64,000 nt of DNA from Streptomyces sp. A1136. GTDB lineage: Bacteria; Actinomycetota; Actinomycetes; Streptomycetales; Streptomycetaceae. The DNA lies in assembly GCF_004795055.1 (NCBI RefSeq), contig NZ_SSBJ01000007.1:206293-270292 (forward strand). The letters are read 5' to 3'. The notes beneath the pieces are model-generated. The model saw only the letters and a program-made list of their open reading frames with translations, did not search any database and was not told the DNA's origin. Positions 9,553-18,487 of this stretch are shown in pieces. The first letter of the stretch is position 1; every line of letters starts with the position of its first letter. The position numbers and the translations under genes were made by a program.

Positions 9553-9972
9553 GTGACCACATCGAGCGACAGCCACCTCACCCGGATCGCCGCTCCCGAG
9601 GGCGTCGCCCCGAGCCCCCAGTACAGCCACGTCGTCCGGGGGACGGGGACGTTCGTCGCCGTCTCCGGGCAGTGCGCGTTCGACGAGAAGGGCGAGGTGG
9701 TGGGGGTGGGCGACGCCGCCGCCCAGGCCCGGCAGGTGTTCGAGAACCTGCGCCGGTGTCTGGAGGCGGCCGGGGCCGGCTTCGAGGACGTGGTGAAGCT
9801 GACCTACTTCGTCACCGACCTGGCCCACCTGCCGGCCCTGCGCGAAGCCCGCGCCGCCGTGATCCCGGCGGACCGGCTCCCCGCCTCCTCGGCGTTCCAG
9901 GTCGCCGCCCTCGTCCACCCGGAACTCCTGCTGGAGGTCGAGGCCTTCGCGATCGTCCCGGCGGACCGCTGA
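9553..9972 (+). CDS. RidA/YjgF-family enamine/imine deaminase
   Basis: The 139-residue protein starts with GTG at 9553. It has the RidA core: QYSHVVRGTGTFVAVSGQ, QARQVFENLRRCLEAAGAGF, VKLTYFVTD and a C-terminal PELLLEVEAFAIV. The family forms trimers and hydrolyses reactive enamine/imine intermediates from PLP enzymes. The key arginine that normally precedes the C-terminal strand (PxRxxV) is not obvious here, so it may belong to a RidA subgroup with a different substrate. Its stop codon forms one arm of a hairpin shared with the convergent gene. Confidence 0.88.
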   Translation: MTTSSDSHLTRIAAPEGVAPSPQYSHVVRGTGTFVAVSGQCAFDEKGEVVGVGDAAAQARQVFENLRRCLEAAGAGFEDVVKLTYFVTDLAHLPALREARAAVIPADRLPASSAFQVAALVHPELLLEVEAFAIVPADR

Positions 9973-9988
9973 CCCCGTCCCGGGGTCA
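9970..9988. terminator. Palindromic hairpin made from two convergent stop codons
   Basis: TGACCCCG-TCC-CGGGGTCA is a perfect 8-bp stem with a 3-nt loop. The TGA stop of ridA is the left end and the TGA stop of the convergent HEAT gene (TCA on this strand) is the right end. A compact bidirectional terminator is likely, although there is no T-tract. Confidence 0.6.
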
Positions 9989-10558
9989 GCCGGCCGACCC
10001 GTCCGGGGCGGGCAGCAGCCGCAGGGACGCCGTCGCCGCCTGCGCGAGGCGGGGATGGGATTGGGCGCGGGTCAGGACCCCGCGCGCGCGGGGGTCGCGG
10101 AGGGCGCCCAGGCCCTCCACGCACGCGAGGGCGACGCGCCAGTACGGGTCGTGCGGCGCGAGGCGTAGCGAGAGGGTGCGGATCAGCGCGGGCGCCGACT
10201 CCGGGGCCCGCAGGGCGGTGAGCAGCCGGACCGGGTGCAGGGCGTAGGCGGTGCGAAGTTCGTTCGTCGCCAGGGCGGCCGCCGCGCGGGCCGTGCGGGG
10301 GTCGTCGAGGACGGCCAGCGCCTGGGCGGCGGCCTCGCACCGGGGCGGGTCCCGGTGGTTGAGCAGCAGCACCAACGCCTCGAAGGCCCGCCGGTCCCCC
10401 GCCATCCCCAGTCGGTACGCGGCCAGTTCACGCGCCCACAGCGGCAGCCCGGGCGAAGTCAGCGCGGCCGCGAGCCCGTCGGGGCCGGCCGCGAGCAACG
10501 CCTCGTACTCCGCCGACTCCCCCGCTTCGCCCCGCAGGCGCTCCAGTACGTCGTTCAC
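9986..10558 (-). CDS. HEAT-repeat domain protein
   Basis: The product has 190 residues, almost entirely amphipathic helical pairs (LWARELAAYRLGMAGDRRAFEALVLLLNHRDPPRCEAAAQALAVL; ALACVEGLGALRDPRARGVLTRA) of the HEAT/PBS-lyase repeat type. No enzymatic motif is present, so it is probably a protein-protein interaction scaffold. The ATG at 10558 abuts the intergenic region in front of the 3-hydroxyacyl-CoA dehydrogenase gene, making the two genes divergent. Partners are unknown. Confidence 0.8.
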   Translation of the reverse strand: MNDVLERLRGEAGESAEYEALLAAGPDGLAAALTSPGLPLWARELAAYRLGMAGDRRAFEALVLLLNHRDPPRCEAAAQALAVLDDPRTARAAAALATNELRTAYALHPVRLLTALRAPESAPALIRTLSLRLAPHDPYWRVALACVEGLGALRDPRARGVLTRAQSHPRLAQAATASLRLLPAPDGSAG

Positions 10559-10894
10559 CCTGCCACCCTAGGTCCGCAGCGGTGTACGTCACATCCGTTA
10601 CCCGTTCCCGTGCTCTGGCCAACGGGTTACCGAGGAGTTACGCTCCCCTCAATACGTACGGGACCGGCCTGGTGACGCAGCCGTCCCGTACGAGTCGGTC
10701 CGGTACCCCAGGTACCGAGTGCCCCGTACCGCGGTTCGGGTACGGCGCCTTACGAGTTTCACGCGCGGCGTGGCCCCGGGACAGGGTCCGCCGTTCTCCC
10801 GCCCCTCGGGCATCTCTGTGCGGAATCCCCGGCCGCGTGCTGTGCGCCGCGCGCCGCGCCCTCAGTCGTCACCCTCTTCCACTGGAGTCCCGCG
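10559..10894. promoter_or_regulatory. Divergent intergenic region with an imperfect inverted repeat
   Basis: This 336-bp gene-free stretch separates the HEAT gene from the 3-hydroxyacyl-CoA dehydrogenase gene. It holds GTTACCCGTT (10597-10606) and AACGGGTTAC (10621-10630), an inverted repeat matching at 9 of 10 positions with a 14-nt spacer. Several scattered GTACGGG/CCCGTAC words follow (10655-10745). The repeat is a candidate operator, perhaps for the TetR regulator two genes on. I cannot place -35/-10 boxes with confidence. Confidence 0.4.
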
Positions 10895-12697
10895 ATGGAC
10901 CGTCCGTCCACGTCCAGTCAATCCACCCTCCAGACCATCGCCGTCGTCGGTCTCGGCACCATGGGCACCGGCATCGCCGAGGTCCTCGCCCGGGCCGGCC
11001 GGGAGGTCATCGGCATCGACGTCAGCGAAGGCGCCGCCCGCCGGGCCACCGCCGCGCTCGCCGCCTCGACGGCCCGTTCCGTCGCCCGGGAGCGGCTCAC
11101 CGAGCCCGAGCGCGACAGCGTGCTCGCCCGGTTCCGCACCTTCACCGAGCTGAGCGCCGCCGCCGAGGCGGACCTGGTCATCGAGGTCGTCCCCGAGGAC
11201 TACGCGATCAAGCAGCGGCTCTTCCGCGAACTCGACGCGGTCGTCCGCCCGGACACCATCTTGGCCACCGGCACCAACGCCCTGTCGGTGACCCGGATGG
11301 CCGCCGAGTCCCAGCGCCCCGAGCGGGTCCTGGGCCTGCACTTCTTCAACCCGGCGCCGGCGATGAAGCTGGTCGAGGTGGTCTCCTGCGTGCTGACGGC
11401 CCCGCCGGCCGTCCAGGCGGTCACCGAGCTGGCCCGCGAGCTCGGCAAGGAGCCCGTCGCGGTCGGCGACCGTCCCGGATTCGTCGCGGACGGCCTGCTC
11501 TTCGGCTACCTGAACCAGGCCGCGGCCATGTACGAGTCGAAGTACGCCTCCCGCGAGGACATCGACGCGGCGATGCGGCTCGGCTGCGGCCTGCCGATGG
11601 GCCCGCTCGCACTTCTCGACCTGATCGGCGTGGACACCGCCCGTACCGTCCTGGAGGCCATGTACGCCTCCTCCGGCGACCGGCTGCACGCCCCGGCCCC
11701 GATCCTCGGGCACCTCGCCGAGGCGGGCCTGACGGGACAGAAGGCGGGCCGTGGTTTCTACACGTACGAGGCGCCGGGCAGCCCGGTGATCGTGCGGGAC
11801 CTGCAGACCCCGCTGGACGGGTCGCTGCTCGGCGGGGGCCGTGCGGTCGCGTCGGTCGGCGTGGCCGGCTCCGGCACCATGGCGAGCGGTATCGCGCAGG
11901 TCTTCGCGCAGGCCGGTTACCCGGTGGTGCTGGCCGCCCGCAGCCAGGAGAAGGCGGAGGCCGCGAAGGCCGCGATCGGCAAGTCCTTGGGCCGTGCGGT
12001 GTCCAAGGGCCGACTGACCGAGGACGGCGCGGCGAAGACCCTGGCGCTGATCACCCCGGCGGGCTCGCTGGACGCCTTCGCCGAGGTGGACCTGGCCGTG
12101 GAGGCGGTCGCCGAGGACCTCGCGGTCAAGCAGGAGCTGTTCGCGGGCCTGGACAAGGTCTGCAAGCCGGGCGCGGTGCTGGCCACGACCACCTCCTCGC
12201 TCCCGGTGATCGCCGTGGCACGCGCGACCTCGCGTCCGCAGGACGTGATCGGCATGCACTTCTTCAACCCGGCGCCGGCGATGAAGCTGGTCGAGGTGGT
12301 CCGTACCGTCCTGACCTCGGACGACGTGCACGCCACGGTCCGCGAGGTCTGCGGGAAGGTCCGCAAGCACGCGGTCGACTGCGGGGACCGGGCCGGTTTC
12401 ATCGTGAACGCGCTGCTGTTCCCGTACCTGAACAACGCGATCAAGATGGTCGAGCAGCACTACGCCGGCATCGACGACATCGACGCCGCGATGAAGCTGG
12501 GCGGCGGCTACCCGATGGGGCCGTTCGAGCTCCTCGACGTGGTCGGCCTGGACGTGTCCCTGGCCATCGAGAAGGTCCTCCACCAGGAGTTCCGTGACCC
12601 GGGCCTGGCGCCCTCGGCACTGCTGGAGCACCTGGTCGCGGCGGGCTGCCTGGGCCGGAAGACCGGCCGCGGATTCCGTGAGTACGCCCGCCGGTGA
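10895..12697 (+). CDS. Duplicated 3-hydroxyacyl-CoA (3-hydroxybutyryl-CoA) dehydrogenase
   Basis: The 600-residue protein contains two complete 3-hydroxyacyl-CoA dehydrogenases in tandem. Each has its own NAD-binding glycine motif (VVGLGTMGTGIAEVLARAG near residue 15; VAGSGTMASGIAQVFAQAG near residue 320), the FFNPAPAMKLVEVV segment with catalytic-site residues, and a C-terminal dimerisation domain (AMRLGCGLPMGPLALLDLIG; AMKLGGGYPMGPFELLDVVG). It should interconvert acetoacetyl-CoA and 3-hydroxybutyryl-CoA, feeding crotonyl-CoA to the ethylmalonyl-CoA pathway encoded just downstream. The two halves share an exact 47-nt stretch. A GC-rich hairpin follows at 12704-12730. Confidence 0.9.
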   Translation: MDRPSTSSQSTLQTIAVVGLGTMGTGIAEVLARAGREVIGIDVSEGAARRATAALAASTARSVARERLTEPERDSVLARFRTFTELSAAAEADLVIEVVPEDYAIKQRLFRELDAVVRPDTILATGTNALSVTRMAAESQRPERVLGLHFFNPAPAMKLVEVVSCVLTAPPAVQAVTELARELGKEPVAVGDRPGFVADGLLFGYLNQAAAMYESKYASREDIDAAMRLGCGLPMGPLALLDLIGVDTARTVLEAMYASSGDRLHAPAPILGHLAEAGLTGQKAGRGFYTYEAPGSPVIVRDLQTPLDGSLLGGGRAVASVGVAGSGTMASGIAQVFAQAGYPVVLAARSQEKAEAAKAAIGKSLGRAVSKGRLTEDGAAKTLALITPAGSLDAFAEVDLAVEAVAEDLAVKQELFAGLDKVCKPGAVLATTTSSLPVIAVARATSRPQDVIGMHFFNPAPAMKLVEVVRTVLTSDDVHATVREVCGKVRKHAVDCGDRAGFIVNALLFPYLNNAIKMVEQHYAGIDDIDAAMKLGGGYPMGPFELLDVVGLDVSLAIEKVLHQEFRDPGLAPSALLEHLVAAGCLGRKTGRGFREYARR

Positions 12698-12703
12698 TCC
12701 GCC

Positions 12704-12730
12704 GCCCGGGCGTCGCGGCGACGCCCGGGC
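12704..12730 (+). terminator. Hairpin after the 3-hydroxyacyl-CoA dehydrogenase gene
   Basis: GCCCGGGCGTCG and CGACGCCCGGGC form a perfect 12-bp stem with a CGG loop, 7 bp after the stop codon. There is no T-tract, as is common in Streptomyces. It probably ends or processes the transcript before the TetR gene. Confidence 0.6.
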
Positions 12731-12896
12731 CCGCGAGCCGGATGCGTGGGGAGGGCTCCTCGGGTCCGCCGGACCCTCACGGCGGACGAACCCTCCCGAC
12801 GAGCACTGTGTGCCCAGTGCCGGCCCTCCCCCGCATCCACCCACGTCCCACCACCCTCAGGCGCGCTCCCCCGCGCGAATGAAGTACTTTCGCTCT

Positions 12897-13709
12897 ATGT
12901 CCCAGCCCGCCAAGACCTCGCCCCGCGCCGCCACGGCGTCCGACGCCCCGGAGAGCGCGGCCGGCACCAAGGCGGCCGCTCAGCGGCTCAAGATGCGCCG
13001 CGAGCTGGCGGCGGCCGCCATGGAGCTGTTCGCGACGAAGGGGTACGAGGCCACGACGGTCGACGAGATCGCCGCGACCGCCGGGGTGGCCCGCCGGACC
13101 TTCTTCCGGCACTTCCGGTCCAAGGAAGAGGCGATCTTCCCGGACCACGACGACACCCTGACCCGGGCCGAGGCCGTCCTGGACGTGGCCCCGGCGCACG
13201 AGCACCCGCTCGACACGGTGTGCCGGGGGATCAAGGAAGTCATGAAGATGTACGCCGCCTCGCCCGCGGTGTCGGTGGAGCGCTACCGGCTCACCCGTGA
13301 GGTGCCGGCGCTGCGGGAGCGGGAGATCGCCTCCGTGGCCCGGTACGAGCGGCTCTTCACCCGCTACCTGCTCGCCCACTTCGACGAGCAGGACCACGCC
13401 GACGGCAACGACGACCCGCTGCTGGCGGAGGTCGCCGCCTCGGCGGTGGTCACGGCCCACAACCACGTGCTGCGGCGCTGGCTGCGCGCGGGCGGCCAGG
13501 GGGACGTGGAGGCGCAGTTGGACCACGCCTTCTCGATCGTGCGCAAGACCTTCGGTTCGGGGATCGGCGCGGGCCGCACCCTGACGGGCCCGCCGGCCGC
13601 GCCGGCGGCGGTGCGCACGGAGGGCGAGGTACTGGTGGCGGTGGCCCGGACGGACGCCCCGCTCGACGAGGTCATGCGGACCATCGAAGAGGCACTGAAG
13701 AACAAGTAG
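12897..13709 (+). CDS. TetR family regulator of the ethylmalonyl-CoA locus
   Basis: From the ATG at 12897 the protein has 270 residues; an in-frame ATG at 12879 is an alternative and neither has a good ribosome binding site, so leaderless translation is possible. The TetR helix-turn-helix is clear (AAMELFATKGYEATTVDEIAATAGVARRTFFRHFRSKEEAIF, about residues 43-85). The C-terminal half is a ligand-binding/dimerisation domain with a long Pro/Ala linker and a final acidic helix. The position between the hydroxybutyryl-CoA dehydrogenase and ccr suggests it senses an acyl-CoA and controls these genes; that is inference from context. Confidence 0.88.
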   Translation: MSQPAKTSPRAATASDAPESAAGTKAAAQRLKMRRELAAAAMELFATKGYEATTVDEIAATAGVARRTFFRHFRSKEEAIFPDHDDTLTRAEAVLDVAPAHEHPLDTVCRGIKEVMKMYAASPAVSVERYRLTREVPALREREIASVARYERLFTRYLLAHFDEQDHADGNDDPLLAEVAASAVVTAHNHVLRRWLRAGGQGDVEAQLDHAFSIVRKTFGSGIGAGRTLTGPPAAPAAVRTEGEVLVAVARTDAPLDEVMRTIEEALKNK

Positions 13710-14091
13710 CGACTCTCGTCACACGGGCCGCCTCCCATTCGGGGGGCGGCCCTTCCGTTTGTCCGACTTGCCCCTACTCACCGGTAACTCTGATCGATCA
13801 TCGCTCATCTGCGCAGGTCAAATGGCAAATGAGAGAAAGTTTTGGCACGCGGTGCCTTGCTGAGTGACACGGGGTGCCATACGTTGAAGTGGTCCGGATG
13901 TCCCCGCGGTCCACGTCCACCCGGCACGGATCGCGCCCCGGATGCCTGCGTCACCAGGCCCCGTACGCCCCACCACAGGCGTCGCCCGCACCACCGCTTT
14001 CGCCGGACCGACGGCACCACACCACACCCGTACCGCGCAGCCGCGTATCCCCTCAGCGCACCCTCATCAGCGCTTAGCCGGAGGCAACACC
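13710..14091. promoter_or_regulatory. Terminator and promoter region in front of ccr
   Basis: This 382-bp gene-free stretch begins with a terminator (13725-13752). An AT-richer section at 13790-13850 is followed by GGCACGCGGTGCC (13845-13857), a palindrome with 5-bp arms. A plausible vegetative promoter is TTGCTG (13857-13862), a 17-nt spacer, and TACGTT (13880-13885). That puts a leader of roughly 200 nt before the GTG of ccr, long enough for regulation. No known riboswitch motif was recognised. Confidence 0.45.
13725..13752 (+). terminator. Rho-independent terminator of the TetR gene
   Basis: GGGCCGCCTCCC and GGGGGGCGGCCC form a 12-bp stem with one T-G wobble around an ATTC loop. TTCCGTTT follows directly. 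It lies 15 bp after the TetR stop codon. Confidence 0.8.
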
Positions 14092-15429
14092 GTGAAGGAC
14101 ATCCTCGACGCGATCCAGTCGCAGGCCGCGACTGCCGCCGACTACGCGGCCCTGCCGCTCCCCGACTCGTACCGCGCGATCACCGTGCACAAGGACGAGG
14201 CGGAGATGTTCGCCGGGCTCACCACCCGCGAGAAGGACCCGCGCAAGTCCCTGCACCTCGACCAGGTCCCGGTCCCCGAACTCGGCCCGGGCGAGGCCCT
14301 GGTGGCCGTGATGGCCTCCTCGGTCAACTACAACTCCGTGTGGACCTCGATCTTCGAGCCGGTGTCCACCTTCAGCTTCCTGGAGCGTTACGGGCGCCTG
14401 TCGGAGCTGACCAAGCGCCACGACCTGCCCTACCACGTCATCGGCTCCGACCTCGCGGGCGTCGTGCTGCGCACCGGCCCCGGCGTCAACGCCTGGAAGC
14501 CGGGCGACGAGGTCGTCGCGCACTGCCTGTCGGTGGAGCTGGAGTCCTCCGACGGCCACAACGACACGATGCTCGACCCCGAGCAGCGGATCTGGGGCTT
14601 CGAGACCAACTTCGGCGGCCTCGCCGAGATCGCCCTGGTCAAGTCGAACCAGCTGATGCCCAAGCCCGAGCACCTCAGCTGGGAGGAGGCCGCCTCCCCC
14701 GGCCTGGTCAACTCCACCGCCTACCGCCAGCTGGTCTCCCGCAACGGCGCCGGGATGAAGCAGGGCGACAACGTCCTTATCTGGGGCGCCAGCGGCGGCC
14801 TCGGCTCCTACGCCACCCAGTTCGCCCTCGCCGGCGGCGCCAACCCCATCTGCGTGGTCTCCTCCCCGGAGAAGGCCGACATCTGCCGCTCCATGGGCGC
14901 CGAGGCCGTCATCGACCGCAACGCCGAGGGCTACAAATTCTGGAAGGACGAGCACACCCAGGACCCCAAGGAATGGAAGCGCTTCGGCAAGCGCATCCGC
15001 GAGCTGACCGGCGGCGAGGACATCGACATCGTCTTCGAGCACCCGGGCCGCGAGACCTTCGGCGCCTCCGTGTACGTCACCCGCAAGGGCGGCACCATCA
15101 CCACCTGCGCCTCCACCTCCGGCTACATGCACGAGTACGACAACCGGTACCTGTGGATGTCGCTGAAGCGCATCATCGGCTCCCACTTCGCCAACTACCG
15201 CGAGGCCTGGGAGGCCAACCGCCTGATCGCCAAGGGCAAGATCCACCCCACCCTGTCGAAGGTCTACTCCCTGGAGGAGACCGGCCAGGCCGCCTACGAC
15301 GTCCACCGCAACCTCCACCAGGGCAAGGTCGGCGTCCTCGCCCTCGCCCCCGAGGAGGGCCTCGGCGTCCGCGACCACGAGATGCGCGCCCAGCACCTCG
15401 ACGCCATCAACCGCTTCCGCAACGTCTGA
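14092..15429 (+). CDS. ccr: Crotonyl-CoA carboxylase/reductase
   Basis: The 445-residue enzyme starts with GTG at 14092 behind GCCGGAGGC. It catalyses NADPH-dependent reductive carboxylation of crotonyl-CoA to (2S)-ethylmalonyl-CoA. It is an MDR-superfamily protein with a nucleotide-binding WGASGGLGSY (231-240). The four residues reported to position CO2 in the Kitasatospora setae enzyme are all present at the same numbers: Asn81, Phe170, Glu171 and His365. This supports true carboxylase activity rather than plain enoyl reduction. It is first gene of the run ccr-ecm-mcl-mch-mcd and also supplies ethylmalonyl-CoA as a polyketide extender. Confidence 0.98.
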   Translation: MKDILDAIQSQAATAADYAALPLPDSYRAITVHKDEAEMFAGLTTREKDPRKSLHLDQVPVPELGPGEALVAVMASSVNYNSVWTSIFEPVSTFSFLERYGRLSELTKRHDLPYHVIGSDLAGVVLRTGPGVNAWKPGDEVVAHCLSVELESSDGHNDTMLDPEQRIWGFETNFGGLAEIALVKSNQLMPKPEHLSWEEAASPGLVNSTAYRQLVSRNGAGMKQGDNVLIWGASGGLGSYATQFALAGGANPICVVSSPEKADICRSMGAEAVIDRNAEGYKFWKDEHTQDPKEWKRFGKRIRELTGGEDIDIVFEHPGRETFGASVYVTRKGGTITTCASTSGYMHEYDNRYLWMSLKRIIGSHFANYREAWEANRLIAKGKIHPTLSKVYSLEETGQAAYDVHRNLHQGKVGVLALAPEEGLGVRDHEMRAQHLDAINRFRNV

Positions 15430-15460
15430 GACGTCCGAGGGCCCAGAGGGACAGCCTGAG

Positions 15461-17512
15461 ATGACAGAGCGCCAGAAAGACCGTCCGTGGCTCATGCGGA
15501 CGTACGCCGGCCACTCCACGGCCGAGGCGTCCAACGAGCTGTACCGCCGCAACCTCGCCAAGGGCCAGACCGGCCTGTCGGTCGCGTTCGACCTTCCGAC
15601 GCAGACCGGTTACGACCCCGACCACATCCTCGCCCGCGGCGAGGTGGGCCGGGTCGGGGTCCCGGTCTCCCATCTGGGCGACATGCGACGACTGTTCCAG
15701 GACATCCCCCTGGAGCAGATGAACACCTCGATGACGATCAACGCCACGGCCATGTGGCTGCTGGCGCTCTATCAGGTGGCCGCCGAGGAGCAGGGCGCGG
15801 ACGTCTCCAAGCTCCAGGGGACCACCCAGAACGACATCGTCAAGGAGTACCTCTCGCGCGGGACGCACGTCTTCCCGCCGGGACCCTCGCTCCGCCTGAC
15901 GACGGACATGATCGCGTACACGGTCAACCACATACCGAAGTGGAACCCGATCAACATCTGCTCGTACCACCTCCAGGAGGCGGGGGCGACCCCGGTCCAG
16001 GAGATCTCGTACGCGATGTCGACCGCGATCGCCGTCCTGGACTCGGTGCGCGATTCCGGGCAGGTCCCGGAGGAACGTTTCGGTGAGGTCGTCGCCCGTA
16101 TCTCCTTCTTCGTGAACGCGGGCGTCCGCTTCATCGAGGAGATGTGCAAGATGCGCGCCTTCGGCCGGATCTGGGACAAGGTCACCCGCGAGCGCTACGG
16201 CATCGAGGACGCCAAGCAGCGGCGCTTCCGGTACGGCGTCCAGGTCAACTCCCTCGGACTGACCGAGGCGCAACCGGAGAACAACGTCCAGCGCATCGTG
16301 CTGGAGATGCTCGCGGTCACCCTCTCCAAGGACGCCCGCGCCCGCGCGGTGCAGTTGCCGGCCTGGAACGAGGCGCTGGGCCTGCCCCGGCCCTGGGACC
16401 AGCAGTGGTCGCTGCGCATCCAGCAGGTCCTCGCGCACGAGAGCGACCTGCTGGAGTACGAGGACATCTTCGCCGGCTCCCACGTCATCGAGGCCAAGGT
16501 CGAGTCCCTGGTGGCGGAGTGCCTGGAGGAGATCGACCGGATCGAGGAGATGGGCGGCGCGATGGCCGCCGTCGAGTCCGGCTACCTCAAGTCCCGGCTC
16601 GTCTCCTCGCACGCCGAGCGACGGGCCCGGATCGAGGCCGGCGAAGACAAGATCGTCGGGGTCAACTGCTTCCAGCAGACCGAGGAGAACCCGCTCACCG
16701 CCGACCTGGACGGCGCCATCATGACGGTGGACGGGGCGGTGGAGGCGCAGATCGTCGAGCGCATCGGCCGCTGGCGCGCCGAGCGCGAGGAGTCCTCGAT
16801 CCGCCAGGGCGAGGGCGACCCGTTCGTCTTCCCCACCACCCGGCAGGCGCTGGAGCGCCTCAAGGAGGCTGCGGCCGGTACCGAGAACCTGATGGAGGCC
16901 ACCTTGGAGTGCGCCCGCGCCGGTGTCACCACCGGGGAGTGGGCGAACGCGCTCCGGGAGGTCTTCGGCGAGTTCCGCGCCCCGACCGGGGTCTCCTCGG
17001 CACCGGTGGCCGTCACCGCCGAGGAGGGCACCCCGATGGCCCTCGTCCGCGAGAAGGTCGCCCGGACGGCCGAGGAGCTCGGCTCCGGCCGGCTGCGCCT
17101 GCTGGTGGGCAAGCCGGGTCTGGACGGGCACTCCAACGGCGCCGAGCAGATCGCGGTTCGGGCCCGTGACGCGGGCTTCGAGGTGGTCTACCAGGGCATC
17201 CGGCTGACGCCCGAGGAGATCTCCTCCGCCGCGCTGGCCGAGGACGTGCACTGCGTGGGACTGTCCATCCTGTCCGGCTCGCACTGCGCGCTCGTCCCCG
17301 ACGTGCTGGAGCGCCTGCGCCTCGCGGGGGCGGGCGACATACCCGTCATCGTGGGCGGCATCATCCCGAACGCCGACGCGGTGACACTGAAGGCGGCCGG
17401 AGTCGCCGCCGTGTTCACACCCAAGGACTTCGGCATCACGGAGATCATCGGCCGTATCGTCGACGAGATCCGCAAAGCGAACAAGCTCGACCCCATGGAG
17501 GTTCCCGCATGA
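15461..17512 (+). CDS. ecm: Ethylmalonyl-CoA mutase (coenzyme B12-dependent)
   Basis: The 683-residue protein is a single-chain B12 mutase. Residues about 5-540 form the substrate-binding barrel (FDLPTQTGYDPDH; TMTINATA-like TSMTINATAMWLL). Residues about 550-675 form the cobalamin domain with LDGHSNG (DxHxxG, the cobalt-ligating His), LSILSGSH and VGGIIP. It converts ethylmalonyl-CoA to methylsuccinyl-CoA, the second step of the ethylmalonyl-CoA pathway. A related isobutyryl- or methylmalonyl-CoA mutase is less likely given the position between ccr and mcl. It overlaps the next gene by ATGA, so translation is coupled. Confidence 0.96.
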   Translation: MTERQKDRPWLMRTYAGHSTAEASNELYRRNLAKGQTGLSVAFDLPTQTGYDPDHILARGEVGRVGVPVSHLGDMRRLFQDIPLEQMNTSMTINATAMWLLALYQVAAEEQGADVSKLQGTTQNDIVKEYLSRGTHVFPPGPSLRLTTDMIAYTVNHIPKWNPINICSYHLQEAGATPVQEISYAMSTAIAVLDSVRDSGQVPEERFGEVVARISFFVNAGVRFIEEMCKMRAFGRIWDKVTRERYGIEDAKQRRFRYGVQVNSLGLTEAQPENNVQRIVLEMLAVTLSKDARARAVQLPAWNEALGLPRPWDQQWSLRIQQVLAHESDLLEYEDIFAGSHVIEAKVESLVAECLEEIDRIEEMGGAMAAVESGYLKSRLVSSHAERRARIEAGEDKIVGVNCFQQTEENPLTADLDGAIMTVDGAVEAQIVERIGRWRAEREESSIRQGEGDPFVFPTTRQALERLKEAAAGTENLMEATLECARAGVTTGEWANALREVFGEFRAPTGVSSAPVAVTAEEGTPMALVREKVARTAEELGSGRLRLLVGKPGLDGHSNGAEQIAVRARDAGFEVVYQGIRLTPEEISSAALAEDVHCVGLSILSGSHCALVPDVLERLRLAGAGDIPVIVGGIIPNADAVTLKAAGVAAVFTPKDFGITEIIGRIVDEIRKANKLDPMEVPA

Positions 17513-18483
17513 CCACGCCCGCTTCCCCGGTGAACCGGCTGCGACCGCGCCGCTCCTGCCTCGCGGTGCCGGGTTCGAACCCGCGTTTCCTGGAGAAGGC
17601 CCAGGGCCTGCCGGCCGACCAGGTCTTCCTCGACCTGGAGGACGCCTGCGCCCCGCTCGCCAAGGAGGGAGCGCGCCACACGATCGTGGACGCGCTGAAC
17701 AACGGCGACTGGACCGGCAAGACCCGTGTGGTGCGCGTCAACGACTGGACCACCCACTGGACCTACCGCGACGTCATCACGGTCGTCGAGGGCGCCGGCC
17801 AGAACCTCGACTGCATCATGCTGCCGAAGGTGCAGGACGCCCAGCAGGTCGTGGCGCTCGACCTGCTGCTGACGCAGATCGAGAAGACCATGGGCTTCGA
17901 GGTCGGCAAGATCGGCATCGAGGCGCAGATCGAGAACGCCAAGGGCCTGGTGAACGTCGACGCGATCGCCGCCGCCTCGCCCCGGCTGGAGACCATCATC
18001 TTCGGGCCGGCCGACTTCATGGCCTCCATCAACATGAAGTCCCTGGTCGTGGGCATGCAGCCGCCCGGCTACCCGGCGGACGCCTACCACTACATCCTGA
18101 TGCGCATCCTGATGGCGGCCCGTACGCACAACCTCCAGGCCATCGACGGCCCCTTCCTGCAGATCCGCGACGTGGACGCGTACCGCGAGGTCGCCGGGCG
18201 GGCCGCGGCCCTCGGCTTCGACGGCAAGTGGGTGCTGCACCCCGGACAGGTCGACGCGGCGAACGAGGTCTTCTCGCCCTCGCAGGAGGACTACGACCAC
18301 GCCGAGCTGATCCTCGACGCGTACGACTGGTGCACCTCCGAGGCCGGCGGCAAGAAGGGCTCGGCCATGCTCGGCGACGAGATGATCGACGAGGCCAGCC
18401 GCAAGATGGCCCTGGTCATCGCGGGCAAGGGCCGCGCGGCGGGCATGCAGCGCACCAGCAAGTTCGAGATCCCGGAGGCGTAG
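17509..18483 (+). CDS. mcl: L-malyl-CoA / beta-methylmalyl-CoA lyase (CitE-like)
   Basis: The 324-residue HpcH/HpaI-CitE family TIM barrel has the metal and CoA-binding segments FLDLEDACAP, IEAQIENAKG and TIIFGPADFM, and a typical VLHPGQVDAANEVFSPS near the C-terminus. In the ethylmalonyl-CoA pathway it cleaves beta-methylmalyl-CoA to glyoxylate and propionyl-CoA and can form or split malyl-CoA. The start overlaps ecm by 4 bp. The next gene begins 4 bp after its stop, so the genes are one operon. Confidence 0.95.
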   Translation: MTTPASPVNRLRPRRSCLAVPGSNPRFLEKAQGLPADQVFLDLEDACAPLAKEGARHTIVDALNNGDWTGKTRVVRVNDWTTHWTYRDVITVVEGAGQNLDCIMLPKVQDAQQVVALDLLLTQIEKTMGFEVGKIGIEAQIENAKGLVNVDAIAAASPRLETIIFGPADFMASINMKSLVVGMQPPGYPADAYHYILMRILMAARTHNLQAIDGPFLQIRDVDAYREVAGRAAALGFDGKWVLHPGQVDAANEVFSPSQEDYDHAELILDAYDWCTSEAGGKKGSAMLGDEMIDEASRKMALVIAGKGRAAGMQRTSKFEIPEA

Positions 18484-18487
18484 GACC

